Below, in pieces: positions 38,328 to 46,829 of a DNA stretch of 64,000 bases. The translations under genes were made by a program, and so were the position numbers. Under the pieces are notes generated by a model. That model saw nothing but the letters and a program-made list of their open reading frames with translations, did no database searches and was not told the DNA's origin. The DNA is from Phycisphaerales bacterium (lineage in GTDB: Bacteria; Planctomycetota; Phycisphaerae; Phycisphaerales; SM1A02): assembly GCA_009691915.1 (NCBI GenBank), contig SIAD01000005.1, forward strand, positions 1 through 64,000, in the 5' to 3' direction. The number at the start of each line of letters is the position of its first letter. The stretch's first letter is position 1.

Positions 38328-38840
38328 ATGGCCAGCTACAACAAAGTCCTTCTGATGGGCAACCTCACGCGCGATGTCGAACTCAAACATGTCGCGGGCA
38401 ACCAGCCGGTCGCGGAGATTGGCCTCGCCGTCAATCGGCGCTACCGCACGAAGGAGGGAGAGGAGCGCGAGGAGACGACCTTTGTCGACTGCGAGGCGTG
38501 GGGACGGACCGCCGAGGTGATGAAGCAATACCTCGCTAAGGGCCGCCCAGTGTTCATCGAAGGACGGCTCAAGCTCGACCAGTGGAAGGACAAGGACGGT
38601 CAGAACCGATCGAAGATGCGTGTGGTCATTGAGAACTTCCAGTTCATCGGCGGTCCCGCTAGTGGCGGGGCAGCGCGCGGCGGGGCGCAGGACCGCGGCT
38701 CGAATCCTCAGTCGGACTCTCCGTCCGACTCTCAGTCTGGCTCTCAGTCTGGCTCTCAGTCCGACTCCCACGCGGGACCCCAGTCTGGCTCCCGCGCTGA
38801 AGAGCACATTCCGACGCAGAGCGAAGACATTCCGTTCTAG
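38328..38840 (+). CDS. ssb: Single-stranded DNA-binding protein
   Basis: The protein has 170 residues. The OB fold (about 1-107) begins MASYNKVLLMGNLTRDVELK and includes FVDCEAWGRTAEVM and GRPVFIEGRLKLDQW. A disordered Gly/Ser/Gln linker follows, with a 12-nt tandem-repeat segment, and the end is the acidic partner-binding tip EDIPF. It acts as a tetramer in replication and repair. It starts behind AGGAGAGAA. Confidence 0.96.
   Translation: MASYNKVLLMGNLTRDVELKHVAGNQPVAEIGLAVNRRYRTKEGEEREETTFVDCEAWGRTAEVMKQYLAKGRPVFIEGRLKLDQWKDKDGQNRSKMRVVIENFQFIGGPASGGAARGGAQDRGSNPQSDSPSDSQSGSQSGSQSDSHAGPQSGSRAEEHIPTQSEDIPF
38709..38768 (+). repeat. Five 12-nt tandem repeats in the ssb linker
   Basis: Five in-frame units related to CAGTCTGGCTCT (two exact copies at 38733-38744 and 38745-38756) encode QSDS, PSDS, QSGS, QSGS and QSDS. 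They lengthen the disordered linker between the OB fold and the acidic tip. Copy number is likely to vary by slippage. Confidence 0.85.
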
Positions 38841-38899
38841 CTCGCCCCGGAGTCGATGCGCTGGGGCGTGATCGCAGGGCAGACCCTACGATCGTCTGC

Positions 38900-40105
38900 A
38901 TGCACGACGAATCGCTCCACCTCGAGAGCCGCTGCGTTCACGGCGGTCAGCGTCCGGATCCGTCGACCGGGGCGGTCATGCCCCCTATCTACACCTCGTC
39001 GACCTTCGTTCAGGAGTCGCCGGGGGTCCACAAGGGATTCGAGTACTCGCGGAGCCATAATGTCACGCGCTTCGCGTTCGAGCGGTGCATCGCCAACCTT
39101 GAGTCAAGCACTCTCACCGAGGAGGATGACCGTACCGCAGGCGGATTCGCCTTCGCCAGCGGGCTCGCTGCGATTGCCACCTGTCTCGAACTGGTCGACT
39201 CGGGTGCGACGATCCTCTGCATGGACGATGTCTATGGCGGAACCAACCGGCTCCTCCAACGCGTCCGTGCGCGGTCACAGGGACTCAAGATCGTCCTGGC
39301 GGACCTGAGCAATCCAGAGGAACTTGCCAAGGCAGCTGCTCAACACCGCCCCGCGATGATCTGGGCGGAGACGCCGACCAATCCGACGCTCAAGATTGTC
39401 GACCTTGGCGAGGTCGCTCGCATCGGCGCAGGGGTCGGGGCGCTCACCGTCGTCGACAACACCTTCGCCTCACCGATCCTGCAGCGGCCACTGGAGTCGG
39501 GGATCGACATCGTGATGCACTCGGTTACCAAGTACATCGGCGGACACAGTGATGTCGTCGGCGGTTGCCTCGTCACTCGGCGCGCGGACCTTGCCCAGAA
39601 ACTGCGATTCATGCAGAACGCCATCGGCAGCGTGATGGGTCCGTTCGACGCGTACCTGACCCTTCGTGGCGCCAAGACGCTCGGCCTGCGCATGGCTCGC
39701 CACTGCGAGAGCGCGATGACCATCGCCTCATGGCTCACCAAGCACCCCGCCGTGGAGCGAGTCGTCTATCCGGGACTCCCCTCCCACCCGCACCACGCGC
39801 TCGCGTCACGGCAGATGCGCCTCAATGGATCCCCCGCCTATGGTGGGATGATCACGATTTCCCTGTGCGGCGGAATTGTGAAGACCCGCCGGTTCCTCGA
39901 GCGCGTGCAGATTTTTGCGTTGGCCGAGAGCCTCGGAGGTGTTGAGAGTCTCATCGAGCACCCTGCGATCATGACCCACGCGAGCGTCCCCGACGCGGAG
40001 CGCAAGGCGCTTGGAATCACCGACTCCTTGGTCCGTCTCTCGATCGGGATCGAGAGTGCACAGGATCTCGTCAACGACCTCGACCAGGCACTGTCGGGGC
40101 AGTGA
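38900..40105 (+). CDS. Cystathionine gamma-synthase/beta-lyase-family PLP enzyme
   Basis: The protein has 401 residues. This Cys/Met-metabolism PLP family handles trans-sulfuration or homoserine-ester sulfhydrylation. Visible blocks are MPPIYTSSTFVQ, YSRSHNVTRFAFERCIANLE (normally YSRxxNPTR), the ETPTNPTLKIVDL segment, VVDNTFASP, the PLP-Lys motif SVTKYIGGHSDVVGG and the C-terminal SLGGVESLIEHPAIMTHAS. Paralogues differ only subtly, so MetB, MetC or O-acetylhomoserine use cannot be decided here. It converges on the next gene with a 3-bp gap. Confidence 0.9.
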   Translation: MHDESLHLESRCVHGGQRPDPSTGAVMPPIYTSSTFVQESPGVHKGFEYSRSHNVTRFAFERCIANLESSTLTEEDDRTAGGFAFASGLAAIATCLELVDSGATILCMDDVYGGTNRLLQRVRARSQGLKIVLADLSNPEELAKAAAQHRPAMIWAETPTNPTLKIVDLGEVARIGAGVGALTVVDNTFASPILQRPLESGIDIVMHSVTKYIGGHSDVVGGCLVTRRADLAQKLRFMQNAIGSVMGPFDAYLTLRGAKTLGLRMARHCESAMTIASWLTKHPAVERVVYPGLPSHPHHALASRQMRLNGSPAYGGMITISLCGGIVKTRRFLERVQIFALAESLGGVESLIEHPAIMTHASVPDAERKALGITDSLVRLSIGIESAQDLVNDLDQALSGQ

Positions 40106-40108
40106 TCC

Positions 40109-42679
40109 TCAACGAACCTGCGGGGCCCCGGCGGTGCGCACCCACCTTCCGTCGCGCCATACCGACAACGAGGGGTCGACGCCAAAGATCTCCTGAGGCG
40201 AACCGATCGGTGCGTCAACCGCAGCTCCTGCGCGTCCGAGTGAGATCGCGTCTATCCATGAGTCGCTCTCCGGCTGCAGCAAGGCGCGTTCAAGACGAAG
40301 GATCGAATCGAGAGTGGCCGCGTCGAGTGCCGGAGGCTCGCCCGCGACATGCACCGCGGCCAGACGGTCGAACTCCAACGCGCTGCCTGGCACCGACTCC
40401 ATGGCTCGTTCGAAGAGGTCGCGGGAGCGAGGGTCCTTCAGACGGTCGGACGCCCGTCGACCGTATCCGCGTCGATACTGGGCCAAGGCGTCGACGACCG
40501 CGAGCCGCGCGACAGATCCCGCCTGCAACGCATCAACGCCAACTGCCGGGTCTTTCGCAACACCCCCCGCTCCGAAGAGGCGCGCCGCCGCTCTCCACTG
40601 CGCGACCGCGTCGGTCGCGTCCGGCGCCGACGGATCCTCAAGTGAGGCCATCATGAGCGCCGCCGAAGCGCCGAGCGCCTGCGGGTCGAGTACCCCCGCG
40701 AGTGAGGCAAGGTGTCCGGCGAGCAGGCGCGCTGAAGAGTGGTCGGCGTCTGCGCTGATTTCTTCCGCGAGTTCCAGGTAGGCCTCGGCGTTCGTGGGTT
40801 CGAGCGACTCAAGTCGGCGAGCCCATCTCTCCGAGAGCGCCGGGTCGAGCGGCGTGGCTAGCCGGACTCGATCCGCGCGGGATACAGCGGCAGGCGGAGT
40901 GCCCCGAGGGGAAGCCACACCGAGCTCGATAGCGTCGAGCACCAGAAGACCGCGGAGATCGGCGATGGCCTGCGCTAGTGCAGAGATTGACGCGCTGCGC
41001 TCATGGGACGCATCGACGATGGCCTGGAGAATGGTGGGCTCATCGGCCTTGCGGCGCTCCGCCAGCGCCAGCCCTTCAAGCCGCAGGAGTGCGGTCAGAT
41101 TCCCAGCGAGCGCGTTGAGGGAGTGTCCGCCTCCAGGGAGCGCCCACGAGTGCGTACCGCGTGAAGGTGGCGGGCTCAGCGCCGCCACCAACCGAGCCGG
41201 ACTCTCGACTGTTGCGCCAGGGCGCCCTCGGTGTATTGCCGCCGCCATCGTTGCCGAGAGCGCATGCTCGGCGGCCTCGATCTGCTGTGTGCGTGACCCG
41301 CGCGCCGCGAGAATCTTCGCAACAATCGCCGCGCGAGCGCCGGAGAATCCCTGAGTCCCCTGGGGATCAACATCGGCGACTGCCCTGATGACACCAGCGC
41401 TAGCCGGATCGAGAGCGAGTTCGGAATAGCGCTCCTCGACCGCCTCCATGGTGTCGAGCGAGTCTGCGCCGCGCGCGACGAGGATGGCCCTAGCGAGCGT
41501 GCGCGTCGCCCGGCTTGGCCCCTTGAGTGCCTCGTGGACCAGCGTGCGCGCGTCGGTCGGCCCCGGAGGGGATCCACGGGTCTTGTAGTTACGCAGCAGC
41601 GCCGCGCGCGCCTCCGTTGACCCAGGCACGCGCTGAAGCATCGCGGCGAGCTGGCCATCATCCGCGCCCGCCGTCGAGTGCACGGCCGCTGGCGCGGCGG
41701 GCACGGTGATGACGGCATCGGTCGGCAGCGTGTCGAGGGTGCGAGACGCATTGGAGTCTTCTCCCGCAACGAGATCCCGTGCCGCTGCATGGAGGGCCAT
41801 CAGCCGTTCGAGGAGCATGGCCTGCCTCAGGGGAACAAGCAGCGGATCGCCCGGACTCAGCCGGTCAGTCGCAAGCGGTCCGATCTCGCCCAGTGAAATG
41901 GCAAAGGCGGCCGATGTCGTCCGCTGCCAGCGCTGACGCAACGCGCGCGCCTCCTCATTGCCAGATGCCCCCGCGCTCTCGCCGAGCACTTTTTGGACTG
42001 GCACTTGTGGGTCCTTCGCCATCGTGCCGCCAGCTGGTGCCGGGGTGCTTGATGGCAGAACCGGAGGCTCGGATTTCCGCCGAGCCGCGGGCGGACTCTG
42101 CGTCTCCGGGGTCGAAGGCGTCTCACGATTGCGCGCAGCGTCGCTCGATGCTCCCAAGTCCCGTGTGGCAATGACGATCTCGCCGATCAGCGCAATGAGC
42201 GAGATCACGACGATGCACAAGAGCACCCACGGCACACCAGTGCGCATGTCCGGGTCGACCGCGGGAAGCGGCAGCCGTGCGACCTCCGCGCCGCCTCTCG
42301 TGTCGCGCGCGCCTGAAGTGTCGAATCCCTTCAGTCGCTGAGGTGCCCTTCCCGCGGCAAGAAACATCCGTGCACGCCTGGGATCACGCCGCATCAGAAC
42401 CATCGCTCGGCGCGAAAACGACCGTCGCGGGCCGGACGAAGCGCGTGACGAGCCTGAGGGAGACAACAGCCCAGACGCCAATCGGTACGCCGCGGCCTGA
42501 ATCTCCATCCGATAGGCGCGGTGCTCACTCTCGGTGAGAGCTGTCCACTGTCCCGCCTGCGCGAGTCGTCGGCGGCCAGCAGCGACGACCGCCTCGCGCG
42601 TCGCGCCGTGCACGACTCCGAGCAGCGCTGCATCGTCCGCGTCCGCAGGGAGACGGAGGAAGGATCTGGCCACACTCAT
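40109..42679 (-). CDS. Large single-pass protein of the ExbBD-VWA operon
   Basis: The protein has 856 residues from the ATG at 42679, which overlaps the upstream stop (ATGA). The N-terminal part (about 1-130) is probably cytoplasmic and basic; its opening (SFLRLPADADDAALLGVV, then EHRAYRMEIQAAAYRLA) faintly recalls J-domain-like helices. One transmembrane helix (VPWVLLCIVVISLIALIGEIV, about 150-170; middle residues as listed) leads to about 680 periplasmic residues, almost all Ala-rich helices, probably repeats. There is no enzyme motif. It is the last gene of the seven-gene overlapping operon, so it likely works with ExbB/ExbD and the VWA protein. Confidence 0.65.
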   Translation of the reverse strand: MSVARSFLRLPADADDAALLGVVHGATREAVVAAGRRRLAQAGQWTALTESEHRAYRMEIQAAAYRLASGLLSPSGSSRASSGPRRSFSRRAMVLMRRDPRRARMFLAAGRAPQRLKGFDTSGARDTRGGAEVARLPLPAVDPDMRTGVPWVLLCIVVISLIALIGEIVIATRDLGASSDAARNRETPSTPETQSPPAARRKSEPPVLPSSTPAPAGGTMAKDPQVPVQKVLGESAGASGNEEARALRQRWQRTTSAAFAISLGEIGPLATDRLSPGDPLLVPLRQAMLLERLMALHAAARDLVAGEDSNASRTLDTLPTDAVITVPAAPAAVHSTAGADDGQLAAMLQRVPGSTEARAALLRNYKTRGSPPGPTDARTLVHEALKGPSRATRTLARAILVARGADSLDTMEAVEERYSELALDPASAGVIRAVADVDPQGTQGFSGARAAIVAKILAARGSRTQQIEAAEHALSATMAAAIHRGRPGATVESPARLVAALSPPPSRGTHSWALPGGGHSLNALAGNLTALLRLEGLALAERRKADEPTILQAIVDASHERSASISALAQAIADLRGLLVLDAIELGVASPRGTPPAAVSRADRVRLATPLDPALSERWARRLESLEPTNAEAYLELAEEISADADHSSARLLAGHLASLAGVLDPQALGASAALMMASLEDPSAPDATDAVAQWRAAARLFGAGGVAKDPAVGVDALQAGSVARLAVVDALAQYRRGYGRRASDRLKDPRSRDLFERAMESVPGSALEFDRLAAVHVAGEPPALDAATLDSILRLERALLQPESDSWIDAISLGRAGAAVDAPIGSPQEIFGVDPSLSVWRDGRWVRTAGAPQVR

Positions 42680-45345
42680 CGCGGCGTCACCTTGTTTGGA
42701 ACGATCCCGAGCCTCTGGGCGAGCGCGCGCAGGCGTTGTCCGCCCGCACCCGGACCCCACTCGGGCACCAGCACCGCGTGCTGCGCCAAGACCCCGCGCG
42801 CCTCTACGGGATCCGTTCGCGCCAGCAGTTCACAGAGATCGGCCTTGCGGGAGAACCACTCGTCGCTGCGCTCTGGAAGTCCTCCGACCAGACGGATGAG
42901 CGCCCCATATGCCACATCGAACTCTCCGCAGGCCATCGCCGCGTCGGCCTTGAGCGCGACGGCATGGGCATTGTCCTCGCGATGCGCGAGGACTTCGGCA
43001 GCGATCGCCAACGCCTCGCGGTCGAGCGCGGACGCCTGGTCGCGGGCACTCGCATCATCCGCTGCTATGGCCCCCCGAATTGCACGGGCCTCCTCGATCA
43101 GGGCGCGCCCCAGGGCGATGCTGGCGGAGTCGGCCCGTGATGTGTCGGCAGTTCGCAGAGCGGCATCACGCAGGCTTCTGCGGGAGTGCGATATCGCCCG
43201 CGCCACGAGTCCCGCATCGACCCCGCGCAGCGCTCCCTCCTGCTCCATCCGCTCGATGCCGACGACGAAGAGCGCCTCTCCCACGGGACGCCACAAAGGA
43301 TCGGCGACTGCTCGAAGGTCCGTGAGCGATTCGAGCGCGCAAGAAATGTCTCGCTCCTCAAGTGCGAGGCTCAGTCGGCGGACCGCGATCTCGGCCCGGT
43401 ACCCCTGAGGCTCCTGCATGCGCGCATAGACGCTGCCGATCTCACCGAGCAGGCGCCGCCCATCAGACAGTTGGCGGACGGCCGGATCGAGCGCCGCCTC
43501 GAGTTGCTGCCGGACAACAAGGTCGATCCCGCCACGCACCCATCGCGCCGCAGGAGGGGCCGGAATCGACAGGAGGCGGAGTGCCTCCTCACGCCGCAGG
43601 TGGGCGCTGGCCGCGCGAAACCTGCGGTAGAGAAGCGTGGCTGCCGCCTCCCGAACTTCGGCCACAGCGTCATCGCGTCGTGCATGGCTCAGCAGTGCAT
43701 CGACGAAGGTCCCATCGAGATGCGCGCCCGGGCTCCGAGCGAGTGTCGCCATCGCCGCTTCCGTGTGATTCCCCGCCGGATACGACTGGAGGTATCGCGC
43801 GGCGATCTCTGCGCTGCGGGATCCATCGGAGCTGTCTTTCGCGGGGCACTTTCCGAGTTCCGCCATGCGAAGTGCCATCCACAGTGACTCATCCGCCTGA
43901 TTGCCACTTCGCTTGACTGATGCGTTCTCGAAACTCTCGGCGGCATCACAATGCTGGCCCGCGCCAAGTTGGGACCACGCAAGCAGTTCCTCGACACCGG
44001 CCGCGGCCTTGCTGAGACTGGGAGCCAGTGCCGCCGCCTTTGCTAGTTCCGTGGTGGCAAGGGTGAACGCCGAGCGCGCCGAGGCGGCAACGCCATTCGT
44101 GCGAGCCATCTCGTACTGCTCGATCCCGCGCACTAGGCAAGCTTCGAAGCCATCGCCGACGGACAACTGCGGTACGGCGCCACCAATGCGTCGGACTGCG
44201 GCCAGGTCTCCGGCCCCGGCGGCGTGCGCGAGTGCATGGCGCGCGAGTTCCCCTGCCTCGGGCGATCCCGCGGACTCCACGAACGCCCGAACCGCGCCGC
44301 CGACCGCCTCATCCGGGTCGACTTCGCGCGTCGTGTCCGAGAGTAGCGCTCCGGCCCGCTGATACTCGCCCGTGTCGACCAGGGCCTGATAGAGCCACCC
44401 ACCATGATCGCGCAGCCCCGACCAGATCCCGTCCGAATCGAGCAGTTCGAACCATCCATCGGCCAGAGCCATCGGACCCTTCAGCGCCTTGGTGAGCGCC
44501 ATCCCAAGAATGGATTGCGCGTAGTACTCCTCGCCGCGAAGATCGATCGAGGCGTGAACGGGCTCGGGAAATGGTATGCCCGTCTCAAGGATTTCCGCCC
44601 ACTGGCGGAGCGCGTCGAGCACCAGCTCGTCGCGAATCGCGCTCTTCGGCTTGACGACGCCTGCCGAGGGCCTCGAGATCCACAGCGCCCAGTAGGCGCA
44701 CCACGAGCGCAGAAACTTTGCCTCCAGCAGTTGTTGCTGGTGTTGCTCCTCCAGCTCCAGCACGCCCTGTCGCTGCGCGTCATCCGCCCCCGCCGCCAAT
44801 CGTCGGTCTTCATCGATCCTGGATCGAAGCAGCGCGATGTCCTCGCGAAGCGGATCACTTGCACGGGCGAGTGCCGCCGTCGCGCGCGAAGCGAGTTGAT
44901 GATCGCTGTGCCCTCGGCGAAGCTGCTCAATGTCGCGCAGTGCCAGGCGGTAATCCGCGTGCGCGACTGCCAATCGCAGCTGGATCTCATCCGGATGCCG
45001 TTCGCGCGAGAGAAACCTGAGAACCCGGTTGCGAAGGTCCGCGAGTCGATCCTCATCGGACGCGGTCCTAAGGAGCCGGATATAGGCCTCCGACAGTCGC
45101 GCGATTGATGACGCGTTGGTCGATGGCGCCTTGCGCACCTCCTCTTCGAGCACCGCCGCGAGCAGCCCATCGAGTCCCGCCTGCGAGAGCCACTCGGTGA
45201 GTGCGCGCGTATCGTCCGCCTCCGCAGCGTCGTCGGCGGCGCGCACGCTGGGTGTCACAAGGCATGCGCTGACGCACACCGCAGCGCACACCGCCAGGTG
45301 CCAGTGCCTCGGCCGTGTCGACCCCTCAGTGGCCGCGCGACACAT
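42676..45345 (-). CDS. Large secreted helical-repeat protein of the ExbBD-VWA operon
   Basis: The protein has 889 residues from the ATG at 45345, overlapping the second exbD by 20 nt. This start gives a clean signal peptide (HLAVCAAVCVSACLV, cleavage near SVRA-AD). The mature protein is almost entirely helical with TPR-like spacing and a cysteine pair around residues 485-510. There is no catalytic motif. Together with the 856-residue neighbour it may form a periplasmic scaffold for the proton-driven complex, an inference from the operon. It overlaps the last gene by 4 nt. Confidence 0.65.
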   Translation of the reverse strand: MCRAATEGSTRPRHWHLAVCAAVCVSACLVTPSVRAADDAAEADDTRALTEWLSQAGLDGLLAAVLEEEVRKAPSTNASSIARLSEAYIRLLRTASDEDRLADLRNRVLRFLSRERHPDEIQLRLAVAHADYRLALRDIEQLRRGHSDHQLASRATAALARASDPLREDIALLRSRIDEDRRLAAGADDAQRQGVLELEEQHQQQLLEAKFLRSWCAYWALWISRPSAGVVKPKSAIRDELVLDALRQWAEILETGIPFPEPVHASIDLRGEEYYAQSILGMALTKALKGPMALADGWFELLDSDGIWSGLRDHGGWLYQALVDTGEYQRAGALLSDTTREVDPDEAVGGAVRAFVESAGSPEAGELARHALAHAAGAGDLAAVRRIGGAVPQLSVGDGFEACLVRGIEQYEMARTNGVAASARSAFTLATTELAKAAALAPSLSKAAAGVEELLAWSQLGAGQHCDAAESFENASVKRSGNQADESLWMALRMAELGKCPAKDSSDGSRSAEIAARYLQSYPAGNHTEAAMATLARSPGAHLDGTFVDALLSHARRDDAVAEVREAAATLLYRRFRAASAHLRREEALRLLSIPAPPAARWVRGGIDLVVRQQLEAALDPAVRQLSDGRRLLGEIGSVYARMQEPQGYRAEIAVRRLSLALEERDISCALESLTDLRAVADPLWRPVGEALFVVGIERMEQEGALRGVDAGLVARAISHSRRSLRDAALRTADTSRADSASIALGRALIEEARAIRGAIAADDASARDQASALDREALAIAAEVLAHREDNAHAVALKADAAMACGEFDVAYGALIRLVGGLPERSDEWFSRKADLCELLARTDPVEARGVLAQHAVLVPEWGPGAGGQRLRALAQRLGIVPNKVTPR

Positions 45346-45745
45346 AGGACACCTTCGTAAATCCCGCGTCGTGAGCGGCCTGCATTGCGGCCGCCACAGC
45401 AGCGACCGTCGGTCCCGAGTGAACCCGCACCACCACACCAACATCGTGCGGTAACTGCTCGAGAACCGCCGCGAGCTCGGCGCGCGAACGCACGCTCCTC
45501 GAGCCGATCCGGAAGAGCGGTCCCAGGGCATCCGCCTCGACATCGATGTTCTGCCCGCTCAAGGAGGATCCACTGATCCCCGCGCGCGCCTGGGTCACCT
45601 GGGCAAAGAGGTGGGACTCCTGACCACCCACCGAAGTCGTAAAGAGGAAGTACGCCAGCAGCAGGAAGGTCGCATCGATCATGCTGGTCATGTCGAGGGC
45701 GACTGCGCCGTGAGCCCCGCGCCTCGATCGTGTCCCGATCTTCAC
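45326..45745 (-). CDS. ExbD/TolR-family protein, second copy
   Basis: The protein has 139 residues from GTG 45745, which overlaps the first exbD's stop (GTGA); a longer frame from 45793 exists but would intrude 52 nt into that gene. A short cytoplasmic N-terminus leads into one transmembrane helix with the proton-carrying Asp (DMTSMIDATFLLLAYFLF). The periplasmic domain ends VVVRVHSGPTVAAVAAAMQAAHDAGFTKV-like (quoted in part), as in ExbD. It should pair with ExbB to turn proton flow into mechanical work. Confidence 0.9.
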   Translation of the reverse strand: MKIGTRSRRGAHGAVALDMTSMIDATFLLLAYFLFTTSVGGQESHLFAQVTQARAGISGSSLSGQNIDVEADALGPLFRIGSRSVRSRAELAAVLEQLPHDVGVVVRVHSGPTVAAVAAAMQAAHDAGFTKVSYVSRGH

Positions 45746-46161
45746 GGGACCCGCTCCGAAGGCGACACAGTGGCGAGGCGAATCGAGCGACACCCCCCCG
45801 TGCGCAAGGCGTCCATCACCCTGTTCAGCGTCCCCGCGGCCAGTGCGCGGTCGGCACGGACAATCGGAACAGCGTTCGGATCGGCCGCCAGGGCCGAACG
45901 CACCCGCGCTGGCAGGTCTTCGATTGGCACAGGCTCATCGAGGATAGTGATGGTCCCATTCGAGCCGAGATTGACCACGAGTCCGGACGCTCCTCGACTG
46001 GCCTCATTCGCGCCAGACTCCTGCGGCAGATCAAGGTCGCTTGACGCAAGCTCCGCCAGTTGGGCAGTCGTGAGGAAAAAGATCAGGAGCAGAAACACGA
46101 CATCGATCATTGGTGTCATGTCCAGCGCGAGCGGTCCGCGTCGTTGGGTGCAGACGCGCAT
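45742..46161 (-). CDS. ExbD/TolR-family protein, first copy
   Basis: The protein has 139 residues, the same length as the following paralogue. The transmembrane helix carries the conserved Asp in MTPMIDVVFLLLIFFLTT. The periplasmic domain contains PIVRADRALAAGTLNRVMDALR, typical of ExbD. Its ATG shares its A with the upstream exbB stop (TGATG). Having two ExbD genes next to one ExbB suggests a hetero-dimeric rod in the ExbB channel or two alternative complexes. Confidence 0.92.
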   Translation of the reverse strand: MRVCTQRRGPLALDMTPMIDVVFLLLIFFLTTAQLAELASSDLDLPQESGANEASRGASGLVVNLGSNGTITILDEPVPIEDLPARVRSALAADPNAVPIVRADRALAAGTLNRVMDALRTGGCRSIRLATVSPSERVP

Positions 46162-46829
46162 CAGGACTGACCCGCGTGAGCCTCCGCGGCGGGTCCCTCA
46201 ATCTGTTCCAGCGCCATCGCCAGTGGCTCGAGTGCTCGTCCCGCATCCGAGGCTGCGCGGTCGATCCGCCGACGCAGCCACGCATGAACCATCACGCAGG
46301 GAATAGCCACGACGAGCCCCTGAAAGGTCGTGGTGAGCGCGATGGAAATGTTGGTGGCGAGAGTCTCGTAGTACGCGCTGCTCTTGGTCGCAGCCGAGGC
46401 GACAGTCTCGAAGGCGCCGATCATGCCCTGCACGGTTCCAAGGAGTCCCAGGAGCGGGGCCACCGAGGCGATCACCGCGATGGAGTCGATCGCCCGGAAG
46501 AGTCGTGCGGTCTCATCCTCGCCGGAATCTTCCATTGCCGCTCGCGCCTCGAGCCCACCGAGTGGCCCTCGCATCGCGCGTTCGATCCCGGCGGCGGCGA
46601 TGCGCCCGACAAATGTGTCGCCCGCCTCGCTGCGGCAGCCCTCGAGCGCGTGCTGAAAGTCCCGCGCCTCTGCCTGCTTGCGAAGCCGCGCGACCTGAGA
46701 GTCGGGCACGAGCTTGGAACGGCGCGTCCTCAGCGCGGCCGCGATCGCGAAGGCGACGCCGAGCACGCTCAGCGAGAGAATCACATACCCGATTACTCCG
46801 CCACCGTCGATGTACTTGAACAATGTCAC
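46161..46829 (-). CDS. ExbB/TolQ/MotA-family proton channel
   Basis: The protein has 222 residues with three transmembrane helices (about 12-33, about 112-135 and about 160-182) separated by a cytoplasmic loop. The family block VAPLLGLLGTVQGMIGAFE and the third helix TNISIALTTTFQGLVVAIP are diagnostic. It should form a pentameric channel around the ExbD helices. The start overlaps the upstream gene (ATGA) and the stop overlaps exbD. Confidence 0.93.
   Translation of the reverse strand: MTLFKYIDGGGVIGYVILSLSVLGVAFAIAAALRTRRSKLVPDSQVARLRKQAEARDFQHALEGCRSEAGDTFVGRIAAAGIERAMRGPLGGLEARAAMEDSGEDETARLFRAIDSIAVIASVAPLLGLLGTVQGMIGAFETVASAATKSSAYYETLATNISIALTTTFQGLVVAIPCVMVHAWLRRRIDRAASDAGRALEPLAMALEQIEGPAAEAHAGQS

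Noticed and set aside
38841-38899. SAM riboswitch before the Cys/Met enzyme gene
   Set aside because: The gap is only 59 bp and shows no riboswitch core; a GCCCC/GGGGC stem alone is not evidence.
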